Notes under the pieces: model-generated
The model's input: the letters and a program-made list of their open reading frames with translations, nothing else
What the model was told of the DNA's origin: nothing
Database searches by the model: none
Shown: positions 23,434 through 33,046 of the stretch, piece after piece
Numbering within the stretch: the first letter of the stretch is position 1
Layout of the letters: each line of letters opens with the position of its first letter
Translations under genes and position numbers: made by a program
Assembly: GCF_011947265.1 (NCBI RefSeq)
Contig: NZ_JAATHD010000019.1
Coordinates: forward strand, 1 to 64,000
Length of the DNA: 64,000 bases
Reading direction: 5' to 3'
DNA from: Paenibacillus sp. HB172176
GTDB taxonomy: Bacteria; Bacillota; Bacilli; Paenibacillales; Paenibacillaceae

Positions 23434-24971
23434 ATGAGAAAAGGATTCAGAACGATTTCAGTGCTGCTGTTGACAGCGATGCTCGTCATGGTAATGGCGG
23501 CATGTTCCTCGAACAACAACAACGGGAACTCGAATGTGAATGGAGCGAATACGGGGTCGAATTCGTCCACGAATGATTCGAACGCATCCAAACCGGAACT
23601 GAGAAGACTGAGCATCTGGCAAAATGAAGATTATAATACGTATCCCGTCGCGAAGCTTCTGGAGGAGAAAACAGGCTACAAAGTGAAATACGACATGCTT
23701 CCGCAGGACAAGGCGGCAGACAAGCTGAATCTGCTGATGGGCTCGGGAGAAAATTATGATCTCGTCACCTACGGCGCGGATATGGCGCTGTACTCCGATT
23801 ACGCTCAGAAGGGCGCGCTCGTGGATTTGCAGCCGCTCATCGACGAATACGGACCGAACATCAAGGAAGCGGTATCCCAGGAATCGATGGATGCGCTCAA
23901 GGTTGACGGCAAGCTGTATGCGCTGCCGGTTAAGGTTAACTATAAAGTAGGCACCAGCATTCTGATCCGCACGGATTGGCTGGAGAAGGTCGGAATGCAA
24001 ATGCCGACAACGACGGATGAATTGGTTGCCGTATTGAAAGCGTTTAAAGAGAAGGATCCCGGCGGCAACGGCAAGCAAAATGTTCCTCTTACGATAAGAG
24101 GAGATCAAGCGATGCTCGACGATATTACGGGCGCATTCGGCATGCCGAATGCCTGGAATGACGTGGATGGCAAGCTTGTGCCGAGAGTGCTTGATACTCG
24201 GATTATGTGAATTATGTATCCTCTCTCTACAAGGATGGCTTGATCGACCAAGAGTTCGTTGCGAACAAGGATGCGACGGCGAAGGAGAAATTCTCCAGCG
24301 GCAAGGCTGGCGCGATCATCGTTCACTGGGCGGATGTTCCTTCCCTGTCCGACGCGCTTACGAAGAATGTTCCGGACGCGACATTCGCATATGTCGGCGC
24401 TCTGAAAGGACCGAACGGCGAAGCGGGCTTCTCGGCTAATATCGGCTTCGACCGCATAACGTTTATCCCGAAAGCTTCCGATCATCCGGAGGATGCGATC
24501 AAATGGATTAACGCTACGCTCGAGTCGGATACCTTCAAGGAAATGGCAATCGGCCAAGAAGGCGTGCATTACACCGTTGAAGACGACGGCGGCTTTATGC
24601 CGATTCTTCCGATCTTCTCCGATGAGCGCAACCTGGCGAACAACTTCCTGCTGGCAGGCGATGAGAGGGTATATCCGGATTACTGGCAAGCGCGCGTTCG
24701 CAAAAGCCCGGTTATGTTCGAAGTGTTCAAATCTCTGAACAATGATCTGCCGGACGAATACAAGATCGACAACGTGCTTAGCATGGCGCCGTTCCTGCCC
24801 CAGTACGCGAAGAATAACCAACAGCTGGAACAGATGGTTGGCGATTACACGGTGAAATTGATCGCAGGCGCGGAATCGCTCGACGGATTGGCCGACTTCC
24901 AGAAGAAGTATAAGGAAGCTGGAGAAGAAGCAAGCGAGAAGGAAATCAATGAATGGTATACGAATAAATAA
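23434..24971 (+). pseudogene. extracellular sugar-binding lipoprotein, frameshifted
   Basis: The solute-binding component of the importer, broken into two frames. The first (from 23434) has a signal peptide with lipobox VMAAC and an Asn/Gly/Ser linker, and runs to a TGA at 24208-24210 after VLDTRIM. The second frame continues the same protein from about 24200 (SDYVNYVSSLYKDGL) to 24971. A single missing C would restore ACT-CCG-GAT-TAT, reading TPDYVNYVSS, so this is a one-base deletion near 24199 or a sequence error. The rest looks unmutated, favouring a recent event or error. Intact, it would be about 512 aa. The ribosome site is AGGAGGG. Confidence 0.88.
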
Positions 24972-25003
24972 GCTTGCGAAAGAATAGAAGCATGAGATTA
25001 GCG

Positions 25004-25037
25004 GCGGCGCGCTCTTGGAAGCGCGCGCCGCTTTCTT
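25004..25037 (+). terminator. GC-rich hairpin after the binding-protein gene
   Basis: A perfect 9-bp stem GCGGCGCGC/GCGCGCCGC, loop of about 10 bases, followed by TTTCTT. It lies 32 bases after the binding-protein stop and before the response regulator, so it may terminate or attenuate readthrough. Confidence 0.7.
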
Positions 25038-25083
25038 GACGATATCATGATCCGCGGGCGGCGGAAGGGGAGGGCTTCTGAGG

Positions 25084-26718
25084 ATGTACAAACTTCTGAT
25101 TGTGGATGACGAGCCTACAGTAAGATTGGGGCTCGGCACTTACTTCAACTGGTCCTCGTTCGGCATTGCGTTGATGGGCGAGGCAGATGACGGGGACGTC
25201 GCGCTGGAGATGGTTGAGAAGGAGCAGCCGGATCTCATTCTGACCGATGTTCGCATGCCGAATCTCGATGGCTTGACGATGGCTAAGAAGGTGTCGGAGA
25301 AATACCCTCATTGCAAAATCATCTTTGTCAGCGGCCATGACGATGCCGATTATTTGAAGTCTGCGCTCAAGGTCAGCGCGGCGGATTATATCTTCAAGCC
25401 GGTCAATCTGCAAGAGCTGACGGCGGTCATCCGGCGCGTAGTGGCCGAGATGGACAACGATCGTGCGGAGCAGCTGCAGAAGCGGGACCTGCTCGTCAAG
25501 CTGAAGGAAGGCATGCCGCTCTTGCGAGAGAAGTTTCTGCTGTCACTGCTCGCGAGCAGCGCTTCCAAAGCGGATCTTCGGGAGAGAGTATCCTTCCTCG
25601 GATTGAATCTTCCCCTTGACGGAGCCTATTGGGTCATGGTGATTTCAATTGATGATATGGCCGAGGTGATGGGCAGCCGAACGGAGCGGGATCGCCAGCT
25701 TCTATGGTACTCCGTTCAGAATATAAGCGAGGAATTGATTGGGAATTATCTCGGAGGCTACGTCTTCGAATTTCAGAATGGCGAGTTCGCATGCATTCTG
25801 AGGGCGGAAGGCGATCAGGAGCAGGCGGACAGCGCGGAAGCCCTCTTCGCGCTCGCCGGCGAAATACGCACGAACCTCGAGAAATATTTGAAAATCGGCG
25901 TCACAATCGGCATCAGCGATCAAGTCGACGAGCTTTCCGCCCTGTCTGCGGCCTACAAGCAAGCGCGCGAAGCGGCGGATTACAAATGGTATCTGGGCAA
26001 GAACCGCATCATTACAATGGACAGCCTGGAGAATCGGGATTCGGAAGAGGGGCGTTTAAGCCGCTATGATTGGGTGTACAACGAGCAGCTGATTTCCGCG
26101 TTGAAGGCGGATGACGAGGCGAAGCTGCGGGGCATTCTGGACGAAATATTCGCGGATTTGAACCGCAACCGGCGCGACGGATTGAAGTACGGGCGCAACG
26201 TATGCTTGCAGATCGTGCTTGCGGCGGGACAAATTCTGCTGGAAATCAGCGCGCAATCCTCGGAGCTTGAATCGTCGGAGACCGTTCTGTGGGAGGCGTT
26301 GTTCGAGAAGGAAACGCTGGAGGAGATGCGCTTATTAATTGAAGCTTATCTCTCAGCGGTAAGAGAGCGCATTCGGGAGAAGCGGTCCGGCAAGCTGGCG
26401 AATGTGGTGGAGAGAGTGAAGGCGGTTATCGGGGAGCAATATTCGAACGGGGCTTTAACGGTTTCCGAGATTGCCAAGGCGGTCTATTTGTCCCCAACCT
26501 ATGTCAGCCTCCTGTTCAAGCAAGATACGGGACAGACGATCAACGAATACTTGACGCATGTGCGTGTGGAGAAGGCGAAGGAGCTGCTCAGCGATCCGCA
26601 ATACAAGTTTTATGATATTTGCTATGCGATCGGCTATACCGACCCGAGTTATTTCACCAAGCTGTTCAAAAAAGCGACCGGCGTAACGCCGAGCGTATAC
26701 CGTGATCAATATGCGTAG
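25084..26718 (+). CDS. YesN-type response regulator, receiver plus AraC DNA-binding domain
   Basis: A 544-aa regulator. Receiver domain at residues 1-120 with acidic pocket Asp8-Asp9, phosphoacceptor Asp55 (LILTDVRMPN) and Lys in YIFKPVN; a long middle region; and an AraC-type double helix-turn-helix at about 445-540 (LTVSEIAKAVYLSPTYVSLLFKQ, YAIGYTDPSYFTKLFKKATG). Such proteins activate neighbouring sugar-import genes. The ATG follows GGGGAGGG. Its 3' end overlaps the sensor kinase gene by 17 bp. Confidence 0.93.
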   Translation: MYKLLIVDDEPTVRLGLGTYFNWSSFGIALMGEADDGDVALEMVEKEQPDLILTDVRMPNLDGLTMAKKVSEKYPHCKIIFVSGHDDADYLKSALKVSAADYIFKPVNLQELTAVIRRVVAEMDNDRAEQLQKRDLLVKLKEGMPLLREKFLLSLLASSASKADLRERVSFLGLNLPLDGAYWVMVISIDDMAEVMGSRTERDRQLLWYSVQNISEELIGNYLGGYVFEFQNGEFACILRAEGDQEQADSAEALFALAGEIRTNLEKYLKIGVTIGISDQVDELSALSAAYKQAREAADYKWYLGKNRIITMDSLENRDSEEGRLSRYDWVYNEQLISALKADDEAKLRGILDEIFADLNRNRRDGLKYGRNVCLQIVLAAGQILLEISAQSSELESSETVLWEALFEKETLEEMRLLIEAYLSAVRERIREKRSGKLANVVERVKAVIGEQYSNGALTVSEIAKAVYLSPTYVSLLFKQDTGQTINEYLTHVRVEKAKELLSDPQYKFYDICYAIGYTDPSYFTKLFKKATGVTPSVYRDQYA

Positions 26719-28582
26719 ACTCTCAGAGCTCTTGTCCAGATTGAACATCTTGAGCAAGGAGGCTATCCACCGTTTCTCCATTCCTCGCCCATGGCTGATT
26801 GCGTATCTGCTGCTCATTGTCGTTCCTGCGGCCATATTCCTGTACGGGTATTACGAACGCTCGGCCTCCATCTTGAAGAACGAGGTCGTGCGCACGATGC
26901 ATCAAGCGCTGAAGCAGGCGGGCAGCAACTTATCCTACCGCATCGAGCGTATTGAAGATATCAGCGATGCAGCGTTCATGAACGTCAAGCTGTATGAGTA
27001 TCTGTCCATTCGCCCGGATGATCGGTCAATCGGCACGCAAATCGAGGTGATCAAGGATTTGCGGTATCTTGTCGATACGGTGCAGTCGAATTCGGATGTA
27101 TTCCATATGAGACTGTTCGTCGATCAATCCAAGGTATACTCCGGCGAGCGAATTAACTTCTTCTCGCTCGACAGCTTGAAGGATGATCCATGGTATCCTG
27201 CCATTATCGACGCAGGCGGCGGCATCGTTTGGTCGGGGGTATACGAGGAGAATTTCCTTGATGTCGGCAATGCCGAGATTATCTCCGCCGCGCGCATGAT
27301 GCGCGATCCTGACCATTACGACAATGTAATCGGCGTCTTGATGATCGACATCCAGGCGAGGATGGTGTCGGATATCCTCTCCACGCTGCAATTCTCTCCG
27401 GGTACTCAGGTGTATCTCGTCGATTCGAACGGCATCATCCTCTATCATCCCGACCCCGCGCTCATTGGCACGAGAATTAATGACACAGTGGCCGAAGTGC
27501 TGCAAGGGAGCGAAGGAACAAGCACGGCGAGTATCGATGCCGAGGTGAACGATATTATGTACACCACGCTGCCGCAGGTGGGCTGGCGGTTGATTGCCCA
27601 AGGCACGGAGTCGCAGCTGTCGCCGGAATCGCTCAAGCAGACGAAACGGTCCGAGTGGACGTCGATCGTCGAATATTCGGCGCTCTTCCTGCTGCTGCCG
27701 TTCGTTCTGCTCGCGATTATCGTCAGAGGCATGAACCGCAGGGTGAATCATGTGATCACGGCGATTCGCAGAGAAAGCAAGGATATGCGGGACGGCAAGG
27801 AAACGAGGGACGGCGGATTGAACGAGCTTCCGCAGGTGAATGGCGATTTTCACATGCTGGAGCGAAGCGTCGATCATCTCATTCTGCGCGTGCGGACATT
27901 GGTAGAGGAGAAATATACCTCGAAGATTCATGAACGAGAGGCGCAACTGCAAGCGCTGCAGGCGCAGATTAATCCTCATTTTCTCTATAATACGCTTGAT
28001 ACGATCAATTGGACGGCTATTGGCATGGGCGCGACGGAGATCAGTCAGATGATCGACAATCTGGCCAAATATTTCCGCCTCAGCCTGAACAAGGGCAAGA
28101 GCGTCGTCAGCGTATCGGATGAGCTTCAGCTTGCCGAGGTGTATCTGGAAATTCAGCAAAGCCGCTTTCTGAATACCTTCGATTTCGAGCTTCGCTGCGA
28201 GCCCGGACTGGAGTCGCAGCTTATGCCGAAGCTCATCCTGCAGCCGATCGTGGAGAACGCGCTGCTGCATGGCATACGCAAGGCGAAGGATCGACGCGGG
28301 AGAATCGTCATCAACGCAAAGCGTGAGCAAGATGATCTGTTGTTCACGATTGAAGATAACGGCATCGGTATGGAGGATATACTGGTTCAGCAGTTGCTTA
28401 CGGTTGCTCCGCATGAACAGAGCATCCTCCGGGGCAGCGGCAATGGCAGCTCTTACGGTCTCTACAATGTGAATGAGCGAATCAAGCTGTATGCCGGGGA
28501 AAGCTACGGCATCAGCATCTCATCCCTCGTCGGCGTCGGCACCGTTATCGCCGTGCGCCTGAAGCTTGACATGGCAGAGTAG
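26702..28582 (+). CDS. YesM-type sensor histidine kinase
   Basis: A 626-aa membrane sensor. First membrane segment about 31-50, an extracytoplasmic Cache-like region to about 320, second segment about 325-343, HAMP-like linker, then the His_kinase domain with phosphoacceptor His426 in QAQINPHFLYNTLDTINW and ATP-binding N box LQPIVENALLHG. It partners the overlapping response regulator. The start is taken at a GTG overlapping the regulator end; an ATG at 26711 is an alternative, and neither has a good ribosome site, which fits translational coupling. A terminator follows. Confidence 0.92.
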   Translation: MINMRRLSELLSRLNILSKEAIHRFSIPRPWLIAYLLLIVVPAAIFLYGYYERSASILKNEVVRTMHQALKQAGSNLSYRIERIEDISDAAFMNVKLYEYLSIRPDDRSIGTQIEVIKDLRYLVDTVQSNSDVFHMRLFVDQSKVYSGERINFFSLDSLKDDPWYPAIIDAGGGIVWSGVYEENFLDVGNAEIISAARMMRDPDHYDNVIGVLMIDIQARMVSDILSTLQFSPGTQVYLVDSNGIILYHPDPALIGTRINDTVAEVLQGSEGTSTASIDAEVNDIMYTTLPQVGWRLIAQGTESQLSPESLKQTKRSEWTSIVEYSALFLLLPFVLLAIIVRGMNRRVNHVITAIRRESKDMRDGKETRDGGLNELPQVNGDFHMLERSVDHLILRVRTLVEEKYTSKIHEREAQLQALQAQINPHFLYNTLDTINWTAIGMGATEISQMIDNLAKYFRLSLNKGKSVVSVSDELQLAEVYLEIQQSRFLNTFDFELRCEPGLESQLMPKLILQPIVENALLHGIRKAKDRRGRIVINAKREQDDLLFTIEDNGIGMEDILVQQLLTVAPHEQSILRGSGNGSSYGLYNVNERIKLYAGESYGISISSLVGVGTVIAVRLKLDMAE

Positions 28583-28619
28583 TTCGGTTACCCCTTGAGA
28601 CGAATCATAGGAATGAATG

Positions 28620-28644
28620 AAGGCACCCTCCCGGGTGCCTTTTC
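28620..28644 (+). terminator. terminator of the importer/two-component locus
   Basis: An 8-bp stem AGGCACCC/GGGTGCCT with a 4-base loop and a short T-run lies 38 bases after the kinase stop and just before the convergent acyltransferase gene. Confidence 0.75.
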
Positions 28645-28657
28645 AATTGAAATACAG

Positions 28658-29707
28658 CTACTTCCCCCAAATTACCCATGAGAACTTCATTGGTTTTGTC
28701 AGTCGAACAATCAGCCAGGAGCAAGCAAGCAAAGCGAAGAACAACATCAGATTGTACAGAGAATAGAAAGGACTTTGCGGCAGCGGATGATAGATGCTGC
28801 GACAGACGGTCAAGACGGCGGGATGGACAAGATAGATGCCGAACGAGGCCGCGCCTAATTGGAGTATGGAGCTTGTTATCCATGTCACGCGTTCACAGAG
28901 CAGCTTGCCGACCCACAGCAGACTGATTCCGACCATAATGGCATATCCGTAATACAGGATGTCATAGACGGAAAGCGGGTACCTCATACCGTCTTTCGCG
29001 GCCAGCAGCAGAATGATGTAGAGGAAGCCGATCGAAGCAGCCAGAGCGAATGTCCACCATAGCTGTCTGCTTCGAGCAGTGAATGCGTTGTATCTCATGC
29101 CGATAGCTCCACCGACGCAGAACACAGTGAAATAATTCAGCATAAGCGCCGCTTTATGATCGAATGGATGGACCCAATGATGCACGTAGTAGAAGGCGGC
29201 ATGTACGACAATACCGAACAGCGTCAGTTGGTACGGCCTCATTCTCCATTTGCGCACAAGCGCAACCAGGAACGGGAAGACGAGATAGAACTGAATGATG
29301 ATCGTCATGAAATAAAGATGATAATAAGACTTCCCCCACACCAGGCTCCAGAAAAACTCCCTTGGCTCAAAGCTCGGCAGTTGATGATGGAGGAGAGGGG
29401 TAAACAGCCTGTACAGCACCGACCAAAGAACGAAAGGCAATACAATATAAGCGATCCGCTTGCGGTAGAAGACGAGAGCCTGCTTCCAGCTCCAATCATC
29501 GTGATAGCGATAGAACAGCACAAGTCCGCTGATGAACAGGAATACGGGCACGGCGAACATGCTAAGTTGATTCACGATCAAATAGACGGGAGCGGACAAG
29601 CTTCCCCAGGGCACATCCGCACGAGGGCTGGCTGTCACATGAATGAGCAGCACGGCTGCGATCGCTATAGCTCTTGCCACATTTATTTCGGAAATATTTC
29701 TCTTCAA
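28658..29707 (-). CDS. membrane acyltransferase, acyltransferase-3 family
   Basis: A 349-aa integral membrane protein with about ten hydrophobic segments. The N-terminus ISEINVARAIAIAAVLLIHV carries the family His after the first helix, and the segment YRKRIAYIVLPFVLWS is typical of OafA/WecH-like acyltransferases that O-acylate surface sugars. The start is a TTG ten bases after GGAG, and a TATAAT-like -10 box lies at 29748-29753 on the minus strand. No neighbour indicates the acceptor sugar. Confidence 0.85.
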   Translation of the reverse strand: MKRNISEINVARAIAIAAVLLIHVTASPRADVPWGSLSAPVYLIVNQLSMFAVPVFLFISGLVLFYRYHDDWSWKQALVFYRKRIAYIVLPFVLWSVLYRLFTPLLHHQLPSFEPREFFWSLVWGKSYYHLYFMTIIIQFYLVFPFLVALVRKWRMRPYQLTLFGIVVHAAFYYVHHWVHPFDHKAALMLNYFTVFCVGGAIGMRYNAFTARSRQLWWTFALAASIGFLYIILLLAAKDGMRYPLSVYDILYYGYAIMVGISLLWVGKLLCERVTWITSSILQLGAASFGIYLVHPAVLTVCRSIYHPLPQSPFYSLYNLMLFFALLACSWLIVRLTKPMKFSWVIWGK

Positions 29708-29952
29708 GGTTTTTTCTCTCCAGATGTCGAATGTTAAGACTTTGTTAATTATAGCTCTTCGTTTGAGACCTGAATAGATGTAATATTATAGTATGTCTAG
29801 CTATACGGTACCTTTGCGCCCGGCGAGGTTTTTTTGACCAGCGTCTATTACATCCCGGCTCGGAAAAACCGAATATATAGATAAGGAATGTTGTCGCAAC
29901 TTGTCGAAAGGATAAGGCTTCAACATCGGATGAACGGGAAAGAGGAGCAAGT

Positions 29953-32388
29953 ATGGAACATATGGAGCATGTGCACGGCACCTATGATTGGCCGCTGGTC
30001 GTTTTCTCTTATATTGTGGCGGTAGTGGCTTCTTACACGGTGCTTAATCTGGTAGGCAGAATCAGCTCGACAACGGGTCGTTTTCGAGTGATTTGGCTGT
30101 TGTTCGGGGCGGTGGCGATGGGAATGGGGGTATGGTCCATGCATTTCGTCGGCATGCTGGCCTTCTCGCTGCATGAACCGGTCGCTTATGACCCGATTAT
30201 TGTACTTATATCCGTCGTGGCGGCAATAGCGGCTTCCTTCTTCTCGTTGTCGATCGTGTGCAAGCGTGAATTGCAAATCAGGCAATTAATGAGCGGCGGA
30301 CTGCTGCTTGCCGCCGGGATATCGGCGATGCATTATATCGGGATGGCGGCGATGCAGGTTGACATCACGTATAATCCCTGGTATTTCGCCTTGTCCATCG
30401 TGATTGCGATCGTCGCTTCCATTGTGGCGTTTTGGCTTTCGTTCTACTTCCATAGGGGAAGCGGGAGAGGACTCCTATGGAAGAAAGCGCTGAGCGGTTT
30501 AATTATGGGAGCGGCGGTAGTCGGCATGCATTACACGGGAATGCTGGCGGCTGATTTTTATATGGGCGGCAAGTCGGATTCGATGATGGGCATCGTGCTG
30601 GATCAGAAGCGGCTCGCCTATTTCATTGTTGGCGGCACTTTGGTTACGCTGGGGTTGTCCATGTACGCGATGTTTATCTCGGGGCGCATGGCACGCAAGG
30701 ATCGGGAGATTGAAGCAGGGTTCAAATGGCATGAATCGCTATTCAACAACAATCAGGACGGCATTATTACCGTTGACTTGCAGCAGCGCATTATCGGCTT
30801 TAATCCCGCGATGACGGAACTGACCGGTTTTACCGGTGATATGCTTATGCATAGGCCGATAGGCGATGTGCTGAATTTTATCGTAGAGGAAGAACGCGAG
30901 CAAACAAGAGAAATGTTCATGCGCTCCTTCGCCGGGCAAACTCAGAATTACGAAACAGCTGTCATTCACAAAGATGGCCGAAGAATTGATCTGAGCGTCA
31001 TTAATGTGCCCGTTGAAGTCGATGGAGAAATTGTCGGAAACTATATTATGGCCAGGGACATTACGGAGGAGAAGCGATCGAAGGAGAGGATTCAGCATCT
31101 GGCCTTTCATGATGAACTCACGGGATTGCCGAATCGAAGAAGATTCGATCAGCTGCTGTCGCTCGAAATTACGAAAAAAGCTTCCCGCTTCGCAGTCATG
31201 GTTATGGATATCGACCGTTTCAAGATGATCAATGATTCCCTCGGTCATCTCTACGGGGATATTTTCCTGAAGGAAGTGAGCAAGCGGATCAGCGGGAGCA
31301 TTGCAGGCAAGGAAGCGGTTCTGGCCAGAATGGGAGGCGATGAATTCACGCTGCTTGTTGGAGGCCGATATAACGACGACGAGCTTGGCGTGATGGCAGA
31401 GGAAATTATTCGGGAGATCGGACAGCCTTATCATTTGAAGGACAACGATTTCTATGTGACAGCCAGCATCGGCATCTCTATCTATCCGGGTGACGGTACG
31501 GATACGGTGCAACTGCTCAAAAACGCGGATACCGCCATGTATGAAGTGAAGAGGAACGGCAAGAATGGCTACAAGTTCTACTCCAGCGAGCTGCATAAGA
31601 AGTTGCAGGAGAAGATCGAATTGGAATCCGATTTGCGCAAGGCGCTCGCGCTCGATGAGTTCTTCCTGCATTATCAGCCTCAGATTCGAGCCGGTGACGA
31701 CACGATTATTGGCGTAGAGGCGCTTGTGCGGTGGAACCATTACAAGCGCGGCATCATATCTCCGGGAGCGTTCATCCCGATTGCCGAAGAGACCGGGATG
31801 ATCTACGAGCTTGGCACATGGGTGCTCAGGGAAGCGTGCCGGCAAATGAAGCAGTGGCATGATGCGGGAGGTCCGTTAATCCCGGTTTCGGTCAACCTGT
31901 CCTCGCAGCAATTCCATCAACCGAATCTGACGAGGTATATTCTTGAGATTTTGGAGGAGACAGGCCTCGAACCGCAATACCTGGAGCTGGAAATTACGGA
32001 GAGCATGATGATGGATCCCGTTGTGTCCAATCCGGTTTTGAATGAGCTGACCGCTAACGGCATTCGCATCAGTCTGGATGATTTCGGAACGGGTTACAGC
32101 TCGCTCAGCTATTTGAAGCTGCTTCCGATTCACAAGCTGAAGATCGACCGATCCTTTATCCGTGACATTACAGTGAATGCGAACGACAAGGCAATTGTGG
32201 CCACGATTATTTCCATGGCGCAGCATTTGAAGATGGATGTGATCGCGGAAGGCATCGAGACGAAGGACCAGCTTGATATTCTGACGGATAATGACTGCAG
32301 CAAGATTCAAGGCTATTATTACAGCAAGCCGCTGCCGGCAAACGAGCTGGAGAAAGCCTTCCTGGAAATGATGAGGGCCGCAAAATAA
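29953..32388 (+). CDS. MHYT-PAS-GGDEF-EAL cyclic-di-GMP enzyme
   Basis: An 811-aa membrane protein. An MHYT sensor with seven hydrophobic segments spans residues 15-240, with motif copies MHFVGM (63-68), MHYIGM and MHYTGM; these His/Met residues are proposed to bind copper and sense a diatomic gas. A PAS domain follows (about 255-375), then GGDEF (about 385-545, RMGGDEF intact) and EAL (about 560-805, VEALVRWN, DDFGTGYSS, KIDRSFI, AEGIE intact). The RxxD inhibitory site is replaced by GKEA. Both catalytic domains look active. The ATG follows AAGAGGAGC. It appears monocistronic. Confidence 0.93.
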   Translation: MEHMEHVHGTYDWPLVVFSYIVAVVASYTVLNLVGRISSTTGRFRVIWLLFGAVAMGMGVWSMHFVGMLAFSLHEPVAYDPIIVLISVVAAIAASFFSLSIVCKRELQIRQLMSGGLLLAAGISAMHYIGMAAMQVDITYNPWYFALSIVIAIVASIVAFWLSFYFHRGSGRGLLWKKALSGLIMGAAVVGMHYTGMLAADFYMGGKSDSMMGIVLDQKRLAYFIVGGTLVTLGLSMYAMFISGRMARKDREIEAGFKWHESLFNNNQDGIITVDLQQRIIGFNPAMTELTGFTGDMLMHRPIGDVLNFIVEEEREQTREMFMRSFAGQTQNYETAVIHKDGRRIDLSVINVPVEVDGEIVGNYIMARDITEEKRSKERIQHLAFHDELTGLPNRRRFDQLLSLEITKKASRFAVMVMDIDRFKMINDSLGHLYGDIFLKEVSKRISGSIAGKEAVLARMGGDEFTLLVGGRYNDDELGVMAEEIIREIGQPYHLKDNDFYVTASIGISIYPGDGTDTVQLLKNADTAMYEVKRNGKNGYKFYSSELHKKLQEKIELESDLRKALALDEFFLHYQPQIRAGDDTIIGVEALVRWNHYKRGIISPGAFIPIAEETGMIYELGTWVLREACRQMKQWHDAGGPLIPVSVNLSSQQFHQPNLTRYILEILEETGLEPQYLELEITESMMMDPVVSNPVLNELTANGIRISLDDFGTGYSSLSYLKLLPIHKLKIDRSFIRDITVNANDKAIVATIISMAQHLKMDVIAEGIETKDQLDILTDNDCSKIQGYYYSKPLPANELEKAFLEMMRAAK

Positions 32389-32490
32389 GCGGAGCGGACG
32401 ACAAGGCATAGCGCATAGCGTTTCAAATTTCCAGTCTTGGGTAATTCATTGGTAAGCCATACAACGACAAGCTGGAAAGCGGTGATTAGG

Positions 32491-32829
32491 ATGACAGTCA
32501 AATATCGTGTCTCTTGTTTTGACAGTGAGCTTATCGTGAAGCAAATGGAGGAAGAGTGTAAATCGAAATTTCAGCTGGGCATTCAGCATGGCAAAAATCC
32601 GCTCGGCTTTGGCAACAAGATCGCCGTCTTCGACAACGAAGAGGAAGCGGTTCAGAGCGCCAATCAGTTCTGCCACTTCTACACGAAGGCGAAGGAGAGC
32701 GGTTACCAGTTCAAGTCGATCCATTTTGTGAAGAAGGACAAGCCTGAAATTCTAATTGCGGATGTTCTGCACAGAGCATGGACGGATGAAGAAATTGAAG
32801 CTTTGCTGGGACGGACCACTATGCAGTGA
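32491..32829 (+). CDS. small soluble protein of unknown function
   Basis: I do not recognise this 112-aa protein. It is charged and lacks a signal or membrane segment. Two Cys residues in the N-terminal region (SCFDSE, EEECKSKF) are not spaced as a classical zinc motif. The ATG is chosen from its position just after AAGCGGTGATTAGG; a longer form starting 54 bp upstream has no ribosome site. It follows the MHYT protein by 102 bp and ends in a terminator, so it could be read with it. Confidence 0.7.
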   Translation: MTVKYRVSCFDSELIVKQMEEECKSKFQLGIQHGKNPLGFGNKIAVFDNEEEAVQSANQFCHFYTKAKESGYQFKSIHFVKKDKPEILIADVLHRAWTDEEIEALLGRTTMQ

Positions 32830-32872
32830 GTGAGCTTGAACAAGCGGACTAATCAATCTATAACAAATTCAG

Positions 32873-32907
32873 AAACCCCCGGCCGTGCGCGGCTGTGGGT
32901 TTTTTTC
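32873..32907 (+). terminator. rho-independent terminator
   Basis: Outer stem AAACCC/GGGTTT and inner GCCG/CGGC around a TGCG tetraloop, followed by seven T residues. It ends the small unknown gene and isolates the next operon. Confidence 0.85.
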
Positions 32908-33046
32908 GCGTTACAATGCAATGGTTCCACCGTATTTCAACAGTCTTTCTACCGCTTATTCTTTTCTTGCCGCAGCTGGTATAATTAATAGTTCTAAGGC
33001 ATGACAAGATGAATTGGCGGCATAATAAGGAGCAGGATGTGACAGA

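Noticed and set aside
27026..28414. A 462-codon minus-strand frame inside the YesM-type kinase gene
   Set aside because: Antisense to a well-supported kinase with all motifs; no own start signal.
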